Shown piece by piece: positions 35,188 to 64,000 of a DNA stretch of 64,000 nt. Origin of the DNA: Cardinalis cardinalis (lineage: Eukaryota; Chordata; Aves; Passeriformes; Cardinalidae); NCBI GenBank assembly GCA_014549065.1, contig JACDOX010000057.1, positions 3,864,557 to 3,928,556 on the forward strand. The letters are read 5' to 3'. The position numbers were made by a program, and so were the translations under genes. The notes below the pieces were generated by a model. The model was not told where the DNA came from. It did no database searches and was given only the letters and a program-made list of their open reading frames with translations. The stretch's first letter is position 1. The number at the start of each line of letters is the position of its first letter.

Positions 35188-37079
35188 ATGGTCAATCAAT
35201 ATGGGTGAAATTGAAGCAATATATTATGCATTGTTTACTTCAGAATTATCATCTTTAATGTTTAATGTGTTTCTCAGTAGATGTGTTTCTTTCTAATTCT
35301 AAGTACATTTAAAGAGGTTTATCTTCACTGTATAAAGTAGTTCCAATCTCTGTCTCATCAAGCATATTGCAGAGTTTACTGTGGTTTTGTTTAATATTGT
35401 AATCTTGTTTTTTAAGATGTTGTGATTTTTTTAAATGTTAACTTTTGTTTGATTACACACTGAGATTAAAAAATCCTGTGTCACTGTTACACTGTACCAC
35501 ATCAGTTGTTACTATGCCAGATGATGTCTGTCTTAAAACAAATGTAAAATATATTAACAGTAGTAATGAAGTGCCTCTAGCATTTACATTNTTGTGGAAT
35601 ATTTCTGTTTGTGTAAAAGTATTCCCAAAATTCTTGCTAAAAAAAGAAATCAGAGTGGGCGTGAAAATAAATTTAAGCTGTCATAGTCAAACTGTACCTT
35701 ACCTACCACCTGACCTCTGGTAATGCCATCTAGTCCCATCAGAGGACTGTATTAATTTTTCTTTGGTTTATAGGTGAATATGGAAAGTACCAAACCCTGC
35801 TTTTAGCTCATGTCACGTGCATGGCAAGAGTAGCTGAGAATGACAGTTGTGGAAGAGTTTTTCTGAAGTGTCAGCTCAAAGGGTGTTGACACAAATGAGG
35901 TATTAGGAAAGTTGATGTTGAAATCAAAGCAGCTGATATTTTTGTGTATCTGTTTGCATATTTTAAGTATCTTGTTGACCAGTAATTGAAGTTCATCCAG
36001 AACATAAGGTAATGAATTTTAAGTCCTGCATATTTTCTCTGTGATTTAGTGATTAGCTTAAGTCCCAGTCTTTCTGTGAGCTCCACACCAGAGAGCTCCA
36101 AATCATACCTTGATATATGGCTGATTAGCATGNTTGTTAGTACATCCCAGTACATCCCTACGTTCAGTTCTGTAATTGTTCACCTCTTGTACATGAAAAA
36201 TAAATCGTTTCTGCTTCTCACCCAAACATACTGGTTTATGAGCAGGTAACACTACCTTAAATAGCCATTGTCAACCAATAGATTAATGCTGATCTGCTTT
36301 TCTCCAGTGTTTAATAAACGCTGAGCAGATTTGGATAAGTCAGCAAGCAAATCTCAAAAGTGACTGGAGTAATGAGTAATTGAATCATCATATTGTTTGA
36401 TTTTACTTTTAATGAAGTTATGTTATTTTAGAGAAAATTTNTGTTCCATAGAAACTGGGAAAGATTCTAATTAATTGAATAGAATGGTCTTTGGAGTTGT
36501 AAATGTGTCTCTTATGCAGGTGCCATAAACTTTAGGAATTTTCTTGATTTGCTTAGGCATGAGTATACCAATAGCTGGAATAAGCTTGAGTTCAGCCTTA
36601 GGCCCCCAGCTACCAGCCATTTGTCCTGCTGCTCTTTGAGCTGTGGTGGATATTCTGGCCGAACATAAAAAAGACCCTACTGAATTTTAGGAAATTAAAA
36701 GCTTTATTTTAAAAACCCCAAAAACTGAAATTAAAGCTTTGTTACCTCCTTTCATGCCTTTCTCTACCCAGGATGTTATAGGAATGGGTTGCTGCAGGCC
36801 CCATTTTCAGGACAGCCAGCAGCAGAATTCCCCATTTCTCCCANTGGCTCTTTGCAGTGTTACCCATGCTGTGGCTGCTCTGTTGAGCCCTTTACGTAAC
36901 CTCCCACCCTGGGCGGAACTGGCTAGGCTTTCAGGTGTCTCCTTACAATTCTTGTTCTCATGCACACACAGCAGCTTGCAGTGGATGGCCCTCTCCATCA
37001 TTCCTAGAAAAACACACCTCCACGGGAATTCTGTAGAGTGCAAACACGAGTTTTATGTCAAATGGATTCAGTGTGGACA

Positions 37080-37085
37080 GGATTA
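37080..37085 (-). promoter_or_regulatory. CRX/OTX-type site (TAATCC on - strand)
   Basis: GGATTA, i.e. TAATCC on the opposite strand, the core bound by the photoreceptor factors CRX and OTX2. It lies about 1.36 kb upstream of the GRK7 start codon. A hexamer alone is weak evidence. Confidence 0.25.
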
Positions 37086-37254
37086 AGCATGTAAAGGCAA
37101 AACAGTGCATGGTTGTAGGGTGGCAAAAAGCAGCCAAGAAGGGCTTAACACTTATAGGGAGTCTGAAAGGTGCCTGTTGTTACTCTTGATGTTTAGTTTT
37201 TGTGATTCAGCTCTTCAGCTTGCTTTAAGATTGTGAAAAAAGAAAAAAGACACT

Positions 37255-37266
37255 TGACCTTGACCT
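37255..37266 (-). promoter_or_regulatory. Nuclear-receptor half-site tandem (TGACCTTGACCT)
   Basis: Two TGACCT half-sites with no spacer. On the - strand the overlapping TCAAGGTCA (37255-37263) is an exact extended half-site for ERR/NR5A-type orphan receptors and close to a ROR element. It sits about 1.2 kb upstream of GRK7. Confidence 0.35.
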
Positions 37267-38136
37267 CAAGAGTACAGCTTGACCCCTGTGTTACTTCTTG
37301 TTCTTATAATACCTTCCTTATATTTAAGGAAAGTTTTAACAGCCAAACCACCTGACCCCACAGCAGAAGGCGGCTTAGCCTAGTGAGTGCCACACATAAT
37401 TTTTTTCTTTTGAAGGGAAAAAAATGCCTTCTGGTAGGCAGCCAGCAAGTGCAGGCGGAATTTGCCTTCACTTGATTATAATCAGCTTTGTCCCTTTGTT
37501 GATGTCACCTCAGCTATATGTTGTTGCCACCTTCTTATCCAACCACTTTCTGTCTTAAAGCTCAGTAGGGAAAATAAACGGAGGCCAAAACAACATATGG
37601 AAGTGTCTTGGCAAGATTTGGCTGTTCGTTTGAAGTGTTTTTCTTTTTTATGTGGGTAGGAGATGAAGTCAGAGCTGTGTTGTTTCATATATAAGGATCA
37701 TTATTTTTAGACCAGTGGCAGTTCTTAGCCTCTGCATGTAATCTGCTCAGACAGAGCCACGCGAGGCAGCAGGGCTTGCATGAACTGTCTGTGGGGCTCA
37801 GTCACTGATGTTGAATATAACTTGAGCTTTGGAGGTGTGAATGCTCAAAGCACTGAATTGTGTGATTCATGTGTGTCAAGGTCTTTTAGGCATGGCAGAT
37901 TTGTGATAAAAGCTTTTCATAAAACCAGTTGTTAGTCTGCTGGTGTTTGATGTCGACCGGGAGAGATCCAGGCCTGTCCTACTGCCCGTGGCCAAAGTGN
38001 CCCTGAGTTGGAGAGAGTGCATGTACTGCATCNGTGAATCTCTGCATGTTCCCAGCAGCCAGGGACAGTGCATGTAGAAGGAATCTTGGCACATTTAAAG
38101 GTTATCAGGGCCCATTCTGAAAAACACCAGCTGAAC

Positions 38137-38142
38137 CACGTG
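38137..38142. promoter_or_regulatory. GRK7: CACGTG E-box upstream of GRK7
   Basis: Palindromic CACGTG about 305 bp before the GRK7 start codon. This is the canonical E-box for bHLH(-Zip) factors, including clock and USF types. Function is not demonstrated by the motif alone. Confidence 0.3.
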
Positions 38143-38447
38143 CGTTTGGTACTGCCAGTGGGAAGGTTTGCCTAGGGTGTCATCCCTCAGCTATACATAG
38201 CAAACTCAAAGCTTCTTACGGAGAAACCTCTTACCAGTCACTTTCCACAAATGGTGCCTGTACCTAAAGGTACTTAGTGAAAATCCTTGAGAGGTATTTA
38301 ATGCAAAAGCAGTTAGTTTCCCTGGTGTTTTTCAGAAGCCATCACGCANCACTAGCAGGGAGAAGTGCAGTGCAGCTACAGCACAGCTCCTGGGCCAGTT
38401 ACTCATTTTGTCTGAACCAGGCTCTGCCACCCCAAGGGCTTGCCAAG

Positions 38448-56790
<18,343 letters not shown>

Positions 56791-57433
56791 TTATATCATT
56801 ACCAAAAAGAGTAGAANCCACCTCAGAACTTTCCATATTCTGACTCTCTTTCAGAAACTGAGTACACTTGTTTGAGAAGAGCCAGCCAGTGTAATGTGAC
56901 ATTGACAGGCTATGTAGGACCACCAGCTGAATAGACTGTATTATTTTCCTTTGCTCTAAGAAGGGAGATATNTTTGTGTTACTGGATATGAATCAAATGA
57001 AGAACCATGTTTCTCCNAGAAGCTTAGAATAGAAATTGTGAAATACAGAAAGCAGTGATAGAGTGAAGAGGCAAAAGCTTTTGAAAATGACTGTTACTGC
57101 TTTGAATACAATGAATCATTGGTTTTCTTTCTTTNTTCTTGTTATTTCTACTAACATTTCCTCTTTATTCCACAGTTTTCAGGAAGGATTTTTTAATTTT
57201 CAGGTAATCTCAGACAGTGGAGCTCATATACCCTGTCAAACTTGGAATCTTACTGGCTAGCCAGTCTGTCTGTTAAATTCTGTTAGTTTTTGGGTGGTTT
57301 ATTGTAATATGTTCAAATTGTCATAAGATATAAAGAAAGCTCTACATATCACTTGGAAATAAGAGCAACAGGATCAAACTCTTTGCAGAAGTGATTTTAA
57401 TGGAGTGAAGATAAGATTGCAACAATTTAATGG

Positions 57434-57439
57434 AATAAA
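57434..57439 (+). promoter_or_regulatory. GRK7: Candidate GRK7 poly(A) signal
   Basis: AATAAA 644 nt after the GRK7 stop, in GGAATAAAGC. The downstream sequence is AT-rich rather than GU-rich, so this is only a candidate. Confidence 0.4.
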
Positions 57440-57447
57440 GCATTTAT

Positions 57448-57465
57448 TTATTATTATTATTATTA
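57448..57465. repeat. (TTA)6 microsatellite
   Basis: Six uninterrupted TTA units just downstream of the candidate GRK7 poly(A) signal. Confidence 0.85.
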
Positions 57466-59473
57466 AGTGTGTTCTTATAAGTGATAATACTATACACAAA
57501 AAAAATATATTTAAGTAAATACACATTCTTTTTGGCAATTTTAAATTTTTATCAGATTTCCTCATAATTTTTCTGTATTTTGGTGATAAATTAAGATACA
57601 GATAGATCAAAGCAATTTGTAATTGATTTTTACCAGACATTTATTTAATTGTAATGTAGATTTTAATTCAAGTTGCAAAATGAATTATACTGTTAAGTGA
57701 TGTAATGGTGAAAAAGTTATGTATGCAAGTTGAAACTATCTTCAAATGTTTATTGATTCTCATGCAAATTTTGAAGTGTTTTTATTTTTCAATTTTATGA
57801 CAACCTAAACTGAATTACTTGGGAATATTGCTATGAATACTTGCTACTGGTGAAGTGTATTACTCAGGAGATGCCTCATGCTGATTTTCTGTGATAAGAA
57901 AATAGCAGTTGTTCTTTGCACGACTTTTAAAACTGACCTTGCACATGCTGGTCACTGTCATCTATCCAGCCATCATTTCCATTGACTAAAGTGGAAGTGG
58001 AAGCTGCTTCATTCCTTGGAGTCCTGGAGGCTGCAAATGTCCCATTTTCTGTTTTTCATACAGCAAACTTCCTACTGAACTCAAGGACTTCTTTTGGCTA
58101 GACAGTGGTATGAACTCACATGTCTGTTTCAGAGGAGGAAAACCTGTATATACACTGTCTTCTGTACTCAGGTCTGTCATGTGGAGCACAGAGCATTGGT
58201 GTTTATTTATAACATAATAGCACATCCCAAACACTTTAAGTTTTAAATACTGTAACTGTTTTAGTCACAGCTAAGTAATACATTGGTAATACTTTGTTAT
58301 TCTGAATAGAAAAATAATTGCTCTTTTTTCCTTTTAAATTTGCTTTTCTGGTGCTTTATATACTTAATATTAAAGTGAAAAATCNAGAACAGTTTTACTT
58401 AGGATTAGAGGGTAATTCTGTTCATGAATTATGAGCATAAAATTGTTTGCCTTTTGAATGGAGACCTTCTGTCAAATAATTTAAAACAACATAAGCTTAA
58501 TTCTGTTTTTTTAATTGAGAAGGATGATCCTGAAAGATGGTGAAAAGCAGAGGAGGTTGAGAGAAGAGTGATGTCATCCTGGCATGGACTTACAAGAGTG
58601 CTTCCACTATTGACATCCATTGATTTTATNTCTCATTGCTCCCACCTGTAGAAAACTCTTACAGTGGTAGTAAATATACTAGAGTAGTATATTTAAGAAG
58701 CCAAGACAGAAAACTTTGTTATTACATGCACTTTAAAAAGCCCACAAAACACAAAGCGACACAAAACCCACAACCACCACCTGATCACAGCTAGGAGAGA
58801 CATCTTAGTGCTAGTGGCATCNAACCTTTGTCCTGAATTGATATACCTCAAATCCATAGAAATGCTGTTTCAAAAATCCTCCTGAACCATAAAGCAGAAC
58901 CATCCTCTGAAATGGCCGTAGGTTTTCCAGTGCAGAACTGAGTTTTAAGTTGCCNTTTGGAAAGAGGTTATGTATAGACAGAACCAGAATTTAATGTCTT
59001 GTTAGAATCACATGTCCCCAGTGATAGTGGGTGCTGCAAGGCTGCATTTTTCAAAATGTGTTGCAATACTGAGATCTGTGAATTCGGGACACCATGTGGG
59101 CATAACATTGGATTATTTAGTTTTAGAAATGTTGTGGTGTCACTAATCCCAGCAGGATGTGCATCAGTGAGATGCATAATGTTAAGTGTTTCATGAATCA
59201 TTCAGAGTAACACATCAGAACTCTGATAATGCACAGTTTGGCACAGTGTATGACAGAGAAGAATGTGTTCATTTGAAATATTCATTTTAATTTTCTAAAT
59301 TCACTTTTCACAACATGGACAACTTCTTTTTGCACATTGGAAAGGAGGCAGGGCAATTATTTCCGTATTCCCATTAGCACTTTAAGTGAGTCTTTTAAAA
59401 ATTATTTTCACTTTTTTTTAAAGAATCTGTGAAATACTTTGTTCTTTTCTTCTTTCTGCTACTGTAAAGTTCC

Positions 59474-59520
59474 TTGTTAAAAGAACTTTGCTACTTTCAG
59501 GAGCAAAGTTCTTTTAACAA
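59474..59520. repeat. 19-bp perfect inverted repeat (hairpin)
   Basis: TTGTTAAAAGAACTTTGCT (59474-59492), 9-nt loop, AGCAAAGTTCTTTTAACAA (59502-59520): exact reverse complements. After a 3-nt internal loop the flanks pair again over 59464-59470 and 59524-59530, with one mismatch. The shape resembles a miRNA precursor, or a small palindromic element. It lies about 2.7 kb after GRK7. Confidence 0.75.
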
Positions 59521-62500
59521 CCTGCTTCACCTTAACAGAAAGCCANCAATCCCAAAAAATGTACATGTTCAATGAATTGTCTTACATCTTACCAAAGATG
59601 CTACTGTGTGAGTAAACTTAAATGAATATGCAAGTGTTGCAAGAGCAGGGCCCAAGTCAAAAGTAGTGACCAGGTCACTGGATGTTTATGATAGAAAATG
59701 AGGGATGACTGGGGGAGGAAAATAGCCATGTGGTTGTGGATTACTTGAGTTGTTGTGGCAAAAGGAAATTATGTAACTTGAANCAGCAATTTTTTTTCTT
59801 CTAGCTGTCTCCCTTATTCCTGCTTTGCCAATGTTGTGGTGTCTCACTTGGCTGCNTCATTTTCCAGCAGACAAGATGCATTTGAGTGCTAATATAGTCT
59901 AAAAAAACTAAAAAATTGTGAACTCTATTGCATTAAATGCCATTTGTGACGGGTTACAGGGTGCCCAGGCCACTCTGCAGGCATTGTACAAACAGTGCTG
60001 TCTTTGCTGCCATGTTTTTCTCAGCCCAGCTGCTGAAACAGTTTGGTCACTCTAACTGTAGCAGGCTAAAATGTGAGATTCATAGTGATTGATGTGTTTG
60101 TACAAGAACATAATTTAAAGTTCAGCAACACTCCTGCTGCCTCTGAAAGGTATAAGAGAAAGACCTTTCCCTTGTATCTCAAGTCCAGATTTTCTTTGAT
60201 ACTACCTCTGTTCTCCTTACCATTACTCTGCTCATTTCACTGAGCACAGAGACAAAATGATGCTTGTTATTAATGTTAACCTAATGAAATCATTGTTCAC
60301 AGAGATTATTTCTCAGTGGCACTGAGTACCTTCAGTTGTTTCATCACATAGGCTCGTTTAGTCAATAAACACCTTGTGCTGCAGCAAGTAGTTCACTTTT
60401 ATATTCCAGTATGAAATAGATTTAGTAATAGGAACCTGTGTGCAAATTCCTGGCACATCTTCAAAGTGGCATCTTTATTAGGGAAGGCAGCTTCACATTA
60501 AGCTAAGAGCTTCATAACAAATTTAATACTTGAGAAAGTTATTTCTTCAACTATAAACTAATGCCAATACAAAAGTAAGATGAGAGCTGTACTTAGAGCA
60601 GATACTTTAAATTGTACAGTTGTAGTTATAAAGTGATGCATGGTTTTATATACTTTTAATATCAGCATTTTTTTAGAAACAAAATGCTTATAATACTGTA
60701 TTTAAAATATTGACACTTNTACAGCTTCTAATGATGTATCTGTAACATTTTTCTGATCTGAATATCCANATCTATGATGAGGATAAGTAAGTATGCTGCG
60801 TTATTTACCTTAAAAAGTATAAATTGCTTATTTAATGTTATGACAATAATTTTTATCTTTTTATCATTAGTTTTTAATACCAAAACATTTAATCTCTTTA
60901 TGCTGTAATGAATTGTAAAAGTATTTTTATTATATACAATGNTTTTTCCTCCATAATAGGATTTTAAATAAGATCTTAGCAACTATGGCTCACAACGCTG
61001 TAGAAGCACTGAAAATCCTTCCAGTTCTGGGACTTCTGCTAAAAGCAAAGTGTACATTTTTCCTGTGTCAGNCACATCCATTTTGAAACCTGAAGGTGGA
61101 AGAAGGTACTGGTGCTTTCCAGTTTGAGACCTGATGTGTAATGTTTGGGTAAAGGTCCCCTGTGGTCAGGGCAGCTCAGGGAGNGCATTTGGATCTTTGT
61201 GTCACAGCAGCCTTGGGGAGCAGCATGGACACAGTGAGGAGTGCATGGACAGACACTGCAAACCAGTTCAGTTCAGCACAGGACATTTTNTGATTCAGCA
61301 CTGCCTCATTACAGCAAGGAACATTCAATCTAGTATTTAATTTTTTAAAAATAGACCAAAAGAATAATGTTTCTTAGGAAATCATTGCTTNGTATTTCTC
61401 TTGAGTTATAGAAGTGAAACTGTGTGAACCTGAGCAGAGCTAGTNTAAAATTCTTTCCAGTTAGCACTCTTCCTTAGGGAGTGGGAAACTTTTTGGCATC
61501 TCTTGCCTAGAAAAGCGGAAGAGTAAGAGCACAGAGGGTGTCACTGTGTCTCTTGGAATGCAAGTACCTTTATCCATGGGAAAACATGTCTGGTGATGTC
61601 TGTAGGTAGCACCATTCTCCTGAGTTCCTTTCCTTTTATATGGCATAAAAGATGGTCCTTATATTTACCCCATTGTGTATCCTCTCCTGTCACCTGCAGA
61701 AAACTGGCACAATTGTGAATGAAGCCATTTCAGTTTTCAGGGAAACTTCTGTATCTTGGACAGACTAAAGATACCATAAACAACGGCTGTCAGCACCATT
61801 TAGCAAAGTGGTGAAAGGCTTTTGTGGAGAAAAACATGGGAAAAAAACCCTGTATTTTTGAAAGGCCTTCTGGATATGTTAGGTCTATTCCTTTCCTTTT
61901 GACAATTTTGGGGCAGCTGCAGTGGTTAATTCCTCCCTTTCCTGTTGACCAAGCTCAAGCACAATCTGGTTTAGTAGTTCTTTTATNCTGTTGATGCTCT
62001 TTATCCATGTTTTACAATGTCTGAGCTTTGTTAGTTGGCCAGTTCTTCCAAGTGTTTTGTTTTCTGGTTAATGTTCACTGATATGGTGCTATTACAGTGT
62101 TTGGTAGAATGACTCACAAAGAAAGAAAATTTTCATTTTTCTTCTGTACACAAGCATTACTCAAAGTTAAACATAACTAATGAATTCTGACATGTGTTTT
62201 ATCAGTAGCTCCTTACCAAACTTACATGTTGGCCTGTACAATTCATTGAAGTTGTTCTGACAGTTACATTTTACAGAGTGGAAAGATACAGCCAGACTGA
62301 ACGACACACTGTGTACATGTCCTTATGATGGGAGTTCCTCATGATGAATGTTTCCGTGATTCATGTTTTTGTAAAGAATGCCAAAGGGATGACTATGGAT
62401 ATATNGCTTGTCATAACTTGTAGTTCAGTTAACAATAGTGAAGTAACTGTTTAAAAAAACAGCTATTGTACAGGAATGTTCAGTTATGTTTGCTTTGCAA

Positions 62501-63241
62501 GACTTCAAGCAAGCATGACATGGGATGTGCTAGACATGTCTCGTGACTTTTGAATGGCTGGGGCAAAAGGGCTACTGCAAGTAAAAGCAGATTTGTGAAT
62601 CACTCCTCCCTGCAAACATTCCTGCAGCAATACATTCTGTTCCCACTGCACACCTTTTGGACAGCCTTGGAAGCTGTCTTTTAACTCCANTGCTGCTCTG
62701 CAGTGCTCAGTCTGTGCAAATACATGGGTGCAACTACAAAGAGGGAAATTATTNGTATTCTTGGGACTTCTCAGAGGATACAGAGCACAGCACTGTAGTG
62801 GTATGAGGGTTTGAGCCTGCTGCTGGCATCACCAGCATGGAAGGCAGGAGTGGCTTTGGAAGTATGAAAGTCAGCAGAAGGAAGTCAGGTTTCATAATGC
62901 ATGGAGTCACTTCAGTCCCATGTTAGGAATGGCTTCTCTAGACTGACGGTACAGCTATTTCTTGATAAAAATGGATGTTTGGAGTGGAACCAATGAGAAA
63001 ATGTCTACAATAGGACCAAACAGGAAGGCTCTAAAGCATTCCTGTTAGTGCATTTCCTTGTAGGAAGGAATTAAATTCATAGTAAGAAGTATGGATAATT
63101 ACTATAATTACNAGCAATAATAAGACTAGGATCATAAAGAAGAATTTCTAGCACCAATTACCAATTTAGCCTGTTACTCTGCAGCAACTTGAAAAAGGCC
63201 TGATTTACAAACAAGGGAAAAGAATTCTGCTTCTGTTTCCA

Positions 63242-63291
63242 AAACATAATACCTTAAACAACCTTAAACAACAAACATAATACCTTAAACA
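63242..63291. repeat. 31-bp-period direct repeat
   Basis: A 19-bp word, AAACATAATACCTTAAACA, occurs at 63242-63260 and again at 63273-63291, with a partial ACCTTAAACA copy between them. Short local duplication. Confidence 0.8.
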
Positions 63292-63292
63292 C

Positions 63293-63337
63293 CATGAACA
63301 ATGTCTTGTTCATGACAACAGGATGTCATGAACAAGA
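63293..63337. repeat. Three-arm inverted repeat (alternative hairpins)
   Basis: CATGAACAA (63293-63301) can pair with TTGTTCATG (63306-63314). The same middle arm, extended to 63304-63317, also pairs perfectly over 14 bp with 63324-63337 across a 6-nt loop. Two mutually exclusive hairpins share one arm. Confidence 0.75.
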
Positions 63338-64000
63338 GGAGGAAACTGTCTGGTGAACTTGTACAGGACGAGTTGACAGAATAGTAATCTCAAATATGGC
63401 ATCTGGCCTGTAAATCTGTTGTGTTCTATCCTAATTATGCAAGAACTATGAATCTGGTTTGACAGCAATCATTAGGCAAAGTTTTTTCTCAAGAATAGAG
63501 GATTTTTTTTCTTTCTGTTCTTTACAAGGTTTCATCCCTTCCTCCTGGCTAACTTCTGTGCTATTCCCTACTAGGACGTGATACATTAATGCAATTTTGC
63601 AAACAGATGAGAGAGGCCATTTTTGACCCCAAAATTGTGACAAAGTTGGTAAAGACAGAGCTACCTTGAGAAGATAATGATACATCAGTATTATCTGGTG
63701 TCCANAAAGATGAGAAATAGGAAATTAATATATATTGAAAATTAGGCTGTAGTTGAAGGAATATTTTCTTAAGCAAAAAGGAGATATCTATCAGTTCCTT
63801 CGTACAACTATTGTCCATGTCTGTAAATAAACTGTATCACAGTTGCAGGCTGTTTTAATCAGCATCCACATAGAAATATTCATCCTAATATTAAGTAAGG
63901 TTTGAAGAGGCCAATTTAAATATCTTCCTGCATAGAGCAAAGGCAAAGACTTAATTCTGGATATTTGATTAGGACGGCTAAAAATTTCAAGTTTAAGGTA

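Larger units (their letters stand above)
34082..38447 (+). other. RNF7 3' UTR and RNF7-GRK7 intergenic region
   Basis: No supported coding sequence. The RNF7 3' UTR starts at 34,082. Its end is uncertain; candidate signals are ATTAAA at 34,576 and AATAAA at 35,182 (also 36,199 and 36,313). The right part holds candidate GRK7 regulatory motifs: a TGACCT direct repeat (37,255), GGATTA (37,080) and an E-box (38,137). No CR1 seen. Confidence 0.65.
56791..64000. other. GRK7 3' UTR and downstream intergenic region
   Basis: No supported gene. I expected ATP1B3 next from human synteny, but no exon resembling a Na,K-ATPase beta subunit is visible before the right edge. Contents: candidate GRK7 poly(A) signal (57,434), (TTA)n at 57,448, the strong hairpin at 59,474-59,520 and a repeat/hairpin cluster at 63,242-63,337. 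Otherwise AT-rich unique sequence. Confidence 0.7.

Noticed and set aside
60755..60795. Acceptor-like and donor-like sites flanking an acidic short segment (TATGATGAGGATAA)
   Set aside because: Considered as a tiny exon of a downstream gene. It has in-frame stops in two frames and no resemblance to the expected ATP1B3 sequence.
56791..64000. First exon or promoter of ATP1B3, expected next by human synteny
   Set aside because: No CpG island and no Na,K-ATPase beta-like sequence before the window edge; it probably lies further right.

Overview
This is a stretch of vertebrate nuclear DNA, almost certainly from a bird. Coding sequence is split into short exons by GT...AG introns. Intergenic and intronic DNA is AT-rich, there is one sharp CpG island, and the only clear interspersed repeats are CR1 non-LTR retrotransposon fragments with the tail typical of avian CR1. 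Three protein genes lie head to tail on the + strand, RASA2 - RNF7 - GRK7, the same order and orientation I recall for human 3q23. I cannot name the species.

Layout. (1) 1-22,900: the 3' three quarters of RASA2, a Ras GTPase-activating protein. Nineteen coding exons run from the C2B domain to the stop codon at 20,544-20,546 and encode 672 residues. A 3' UTR of about 2.3 kb follows. The promoter, the C2A domain and the start codon lie upstream of the window. (2) 22,900-28,870: intergenic, with a short + strand CR1 tail (about 23,845-23,953) and a - strand CR1 fragment (about 27,389-27,791). (3) 28,890-34,081: RNF7 (SAG/RBX2), three coding exons and 114 residues, driven from a CpG island with two inverted CCAAT boxes. 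(4) 34,082-38,447: RNF7 3' UTR and intergenic DNA, with candidate nuclear-receptor and photoreceptor-type motifs upstream of GRK7. (5) 38,448-56,790: GRK7, the cone opsin kinase, complete in four coding exons and 551 residues ending in a CLLL prenylation signal. Its 11.8-kb intron 2 holds a decayed + strand CR1 reverse-transcriptase fragment of about 1.2 kb. (6) 56,791-64,000: GRK7 3' region and intergenic DNA. No further exon is visible, but there is a striking 19-bp perfect hairpin at 59,474-59,520 and a triple-arm inverted repeat near 63,300.

The three genes do not form a pathway. RASA2 switches off Ras at the membrane, RNF7 is the RING subunit of cullin-RING ubiquitin ligases (mainly cullin-5), and GRK7 shuts off light-activated cone opsins. 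Their linkage is conserved synteny. I found no operon-like, CRISPR, phage or otherwise exotic system. The less ordinary observations are the structured hairpins, a CpG-dense foldable patch inside a RASA2 intron, a G-quadruplex motif just after the RNF7 first splice donor, a local GC jump in one RASA2 exon, and single-base Ns that fall on third codon positions and so look like masked heterozygous SNPs.
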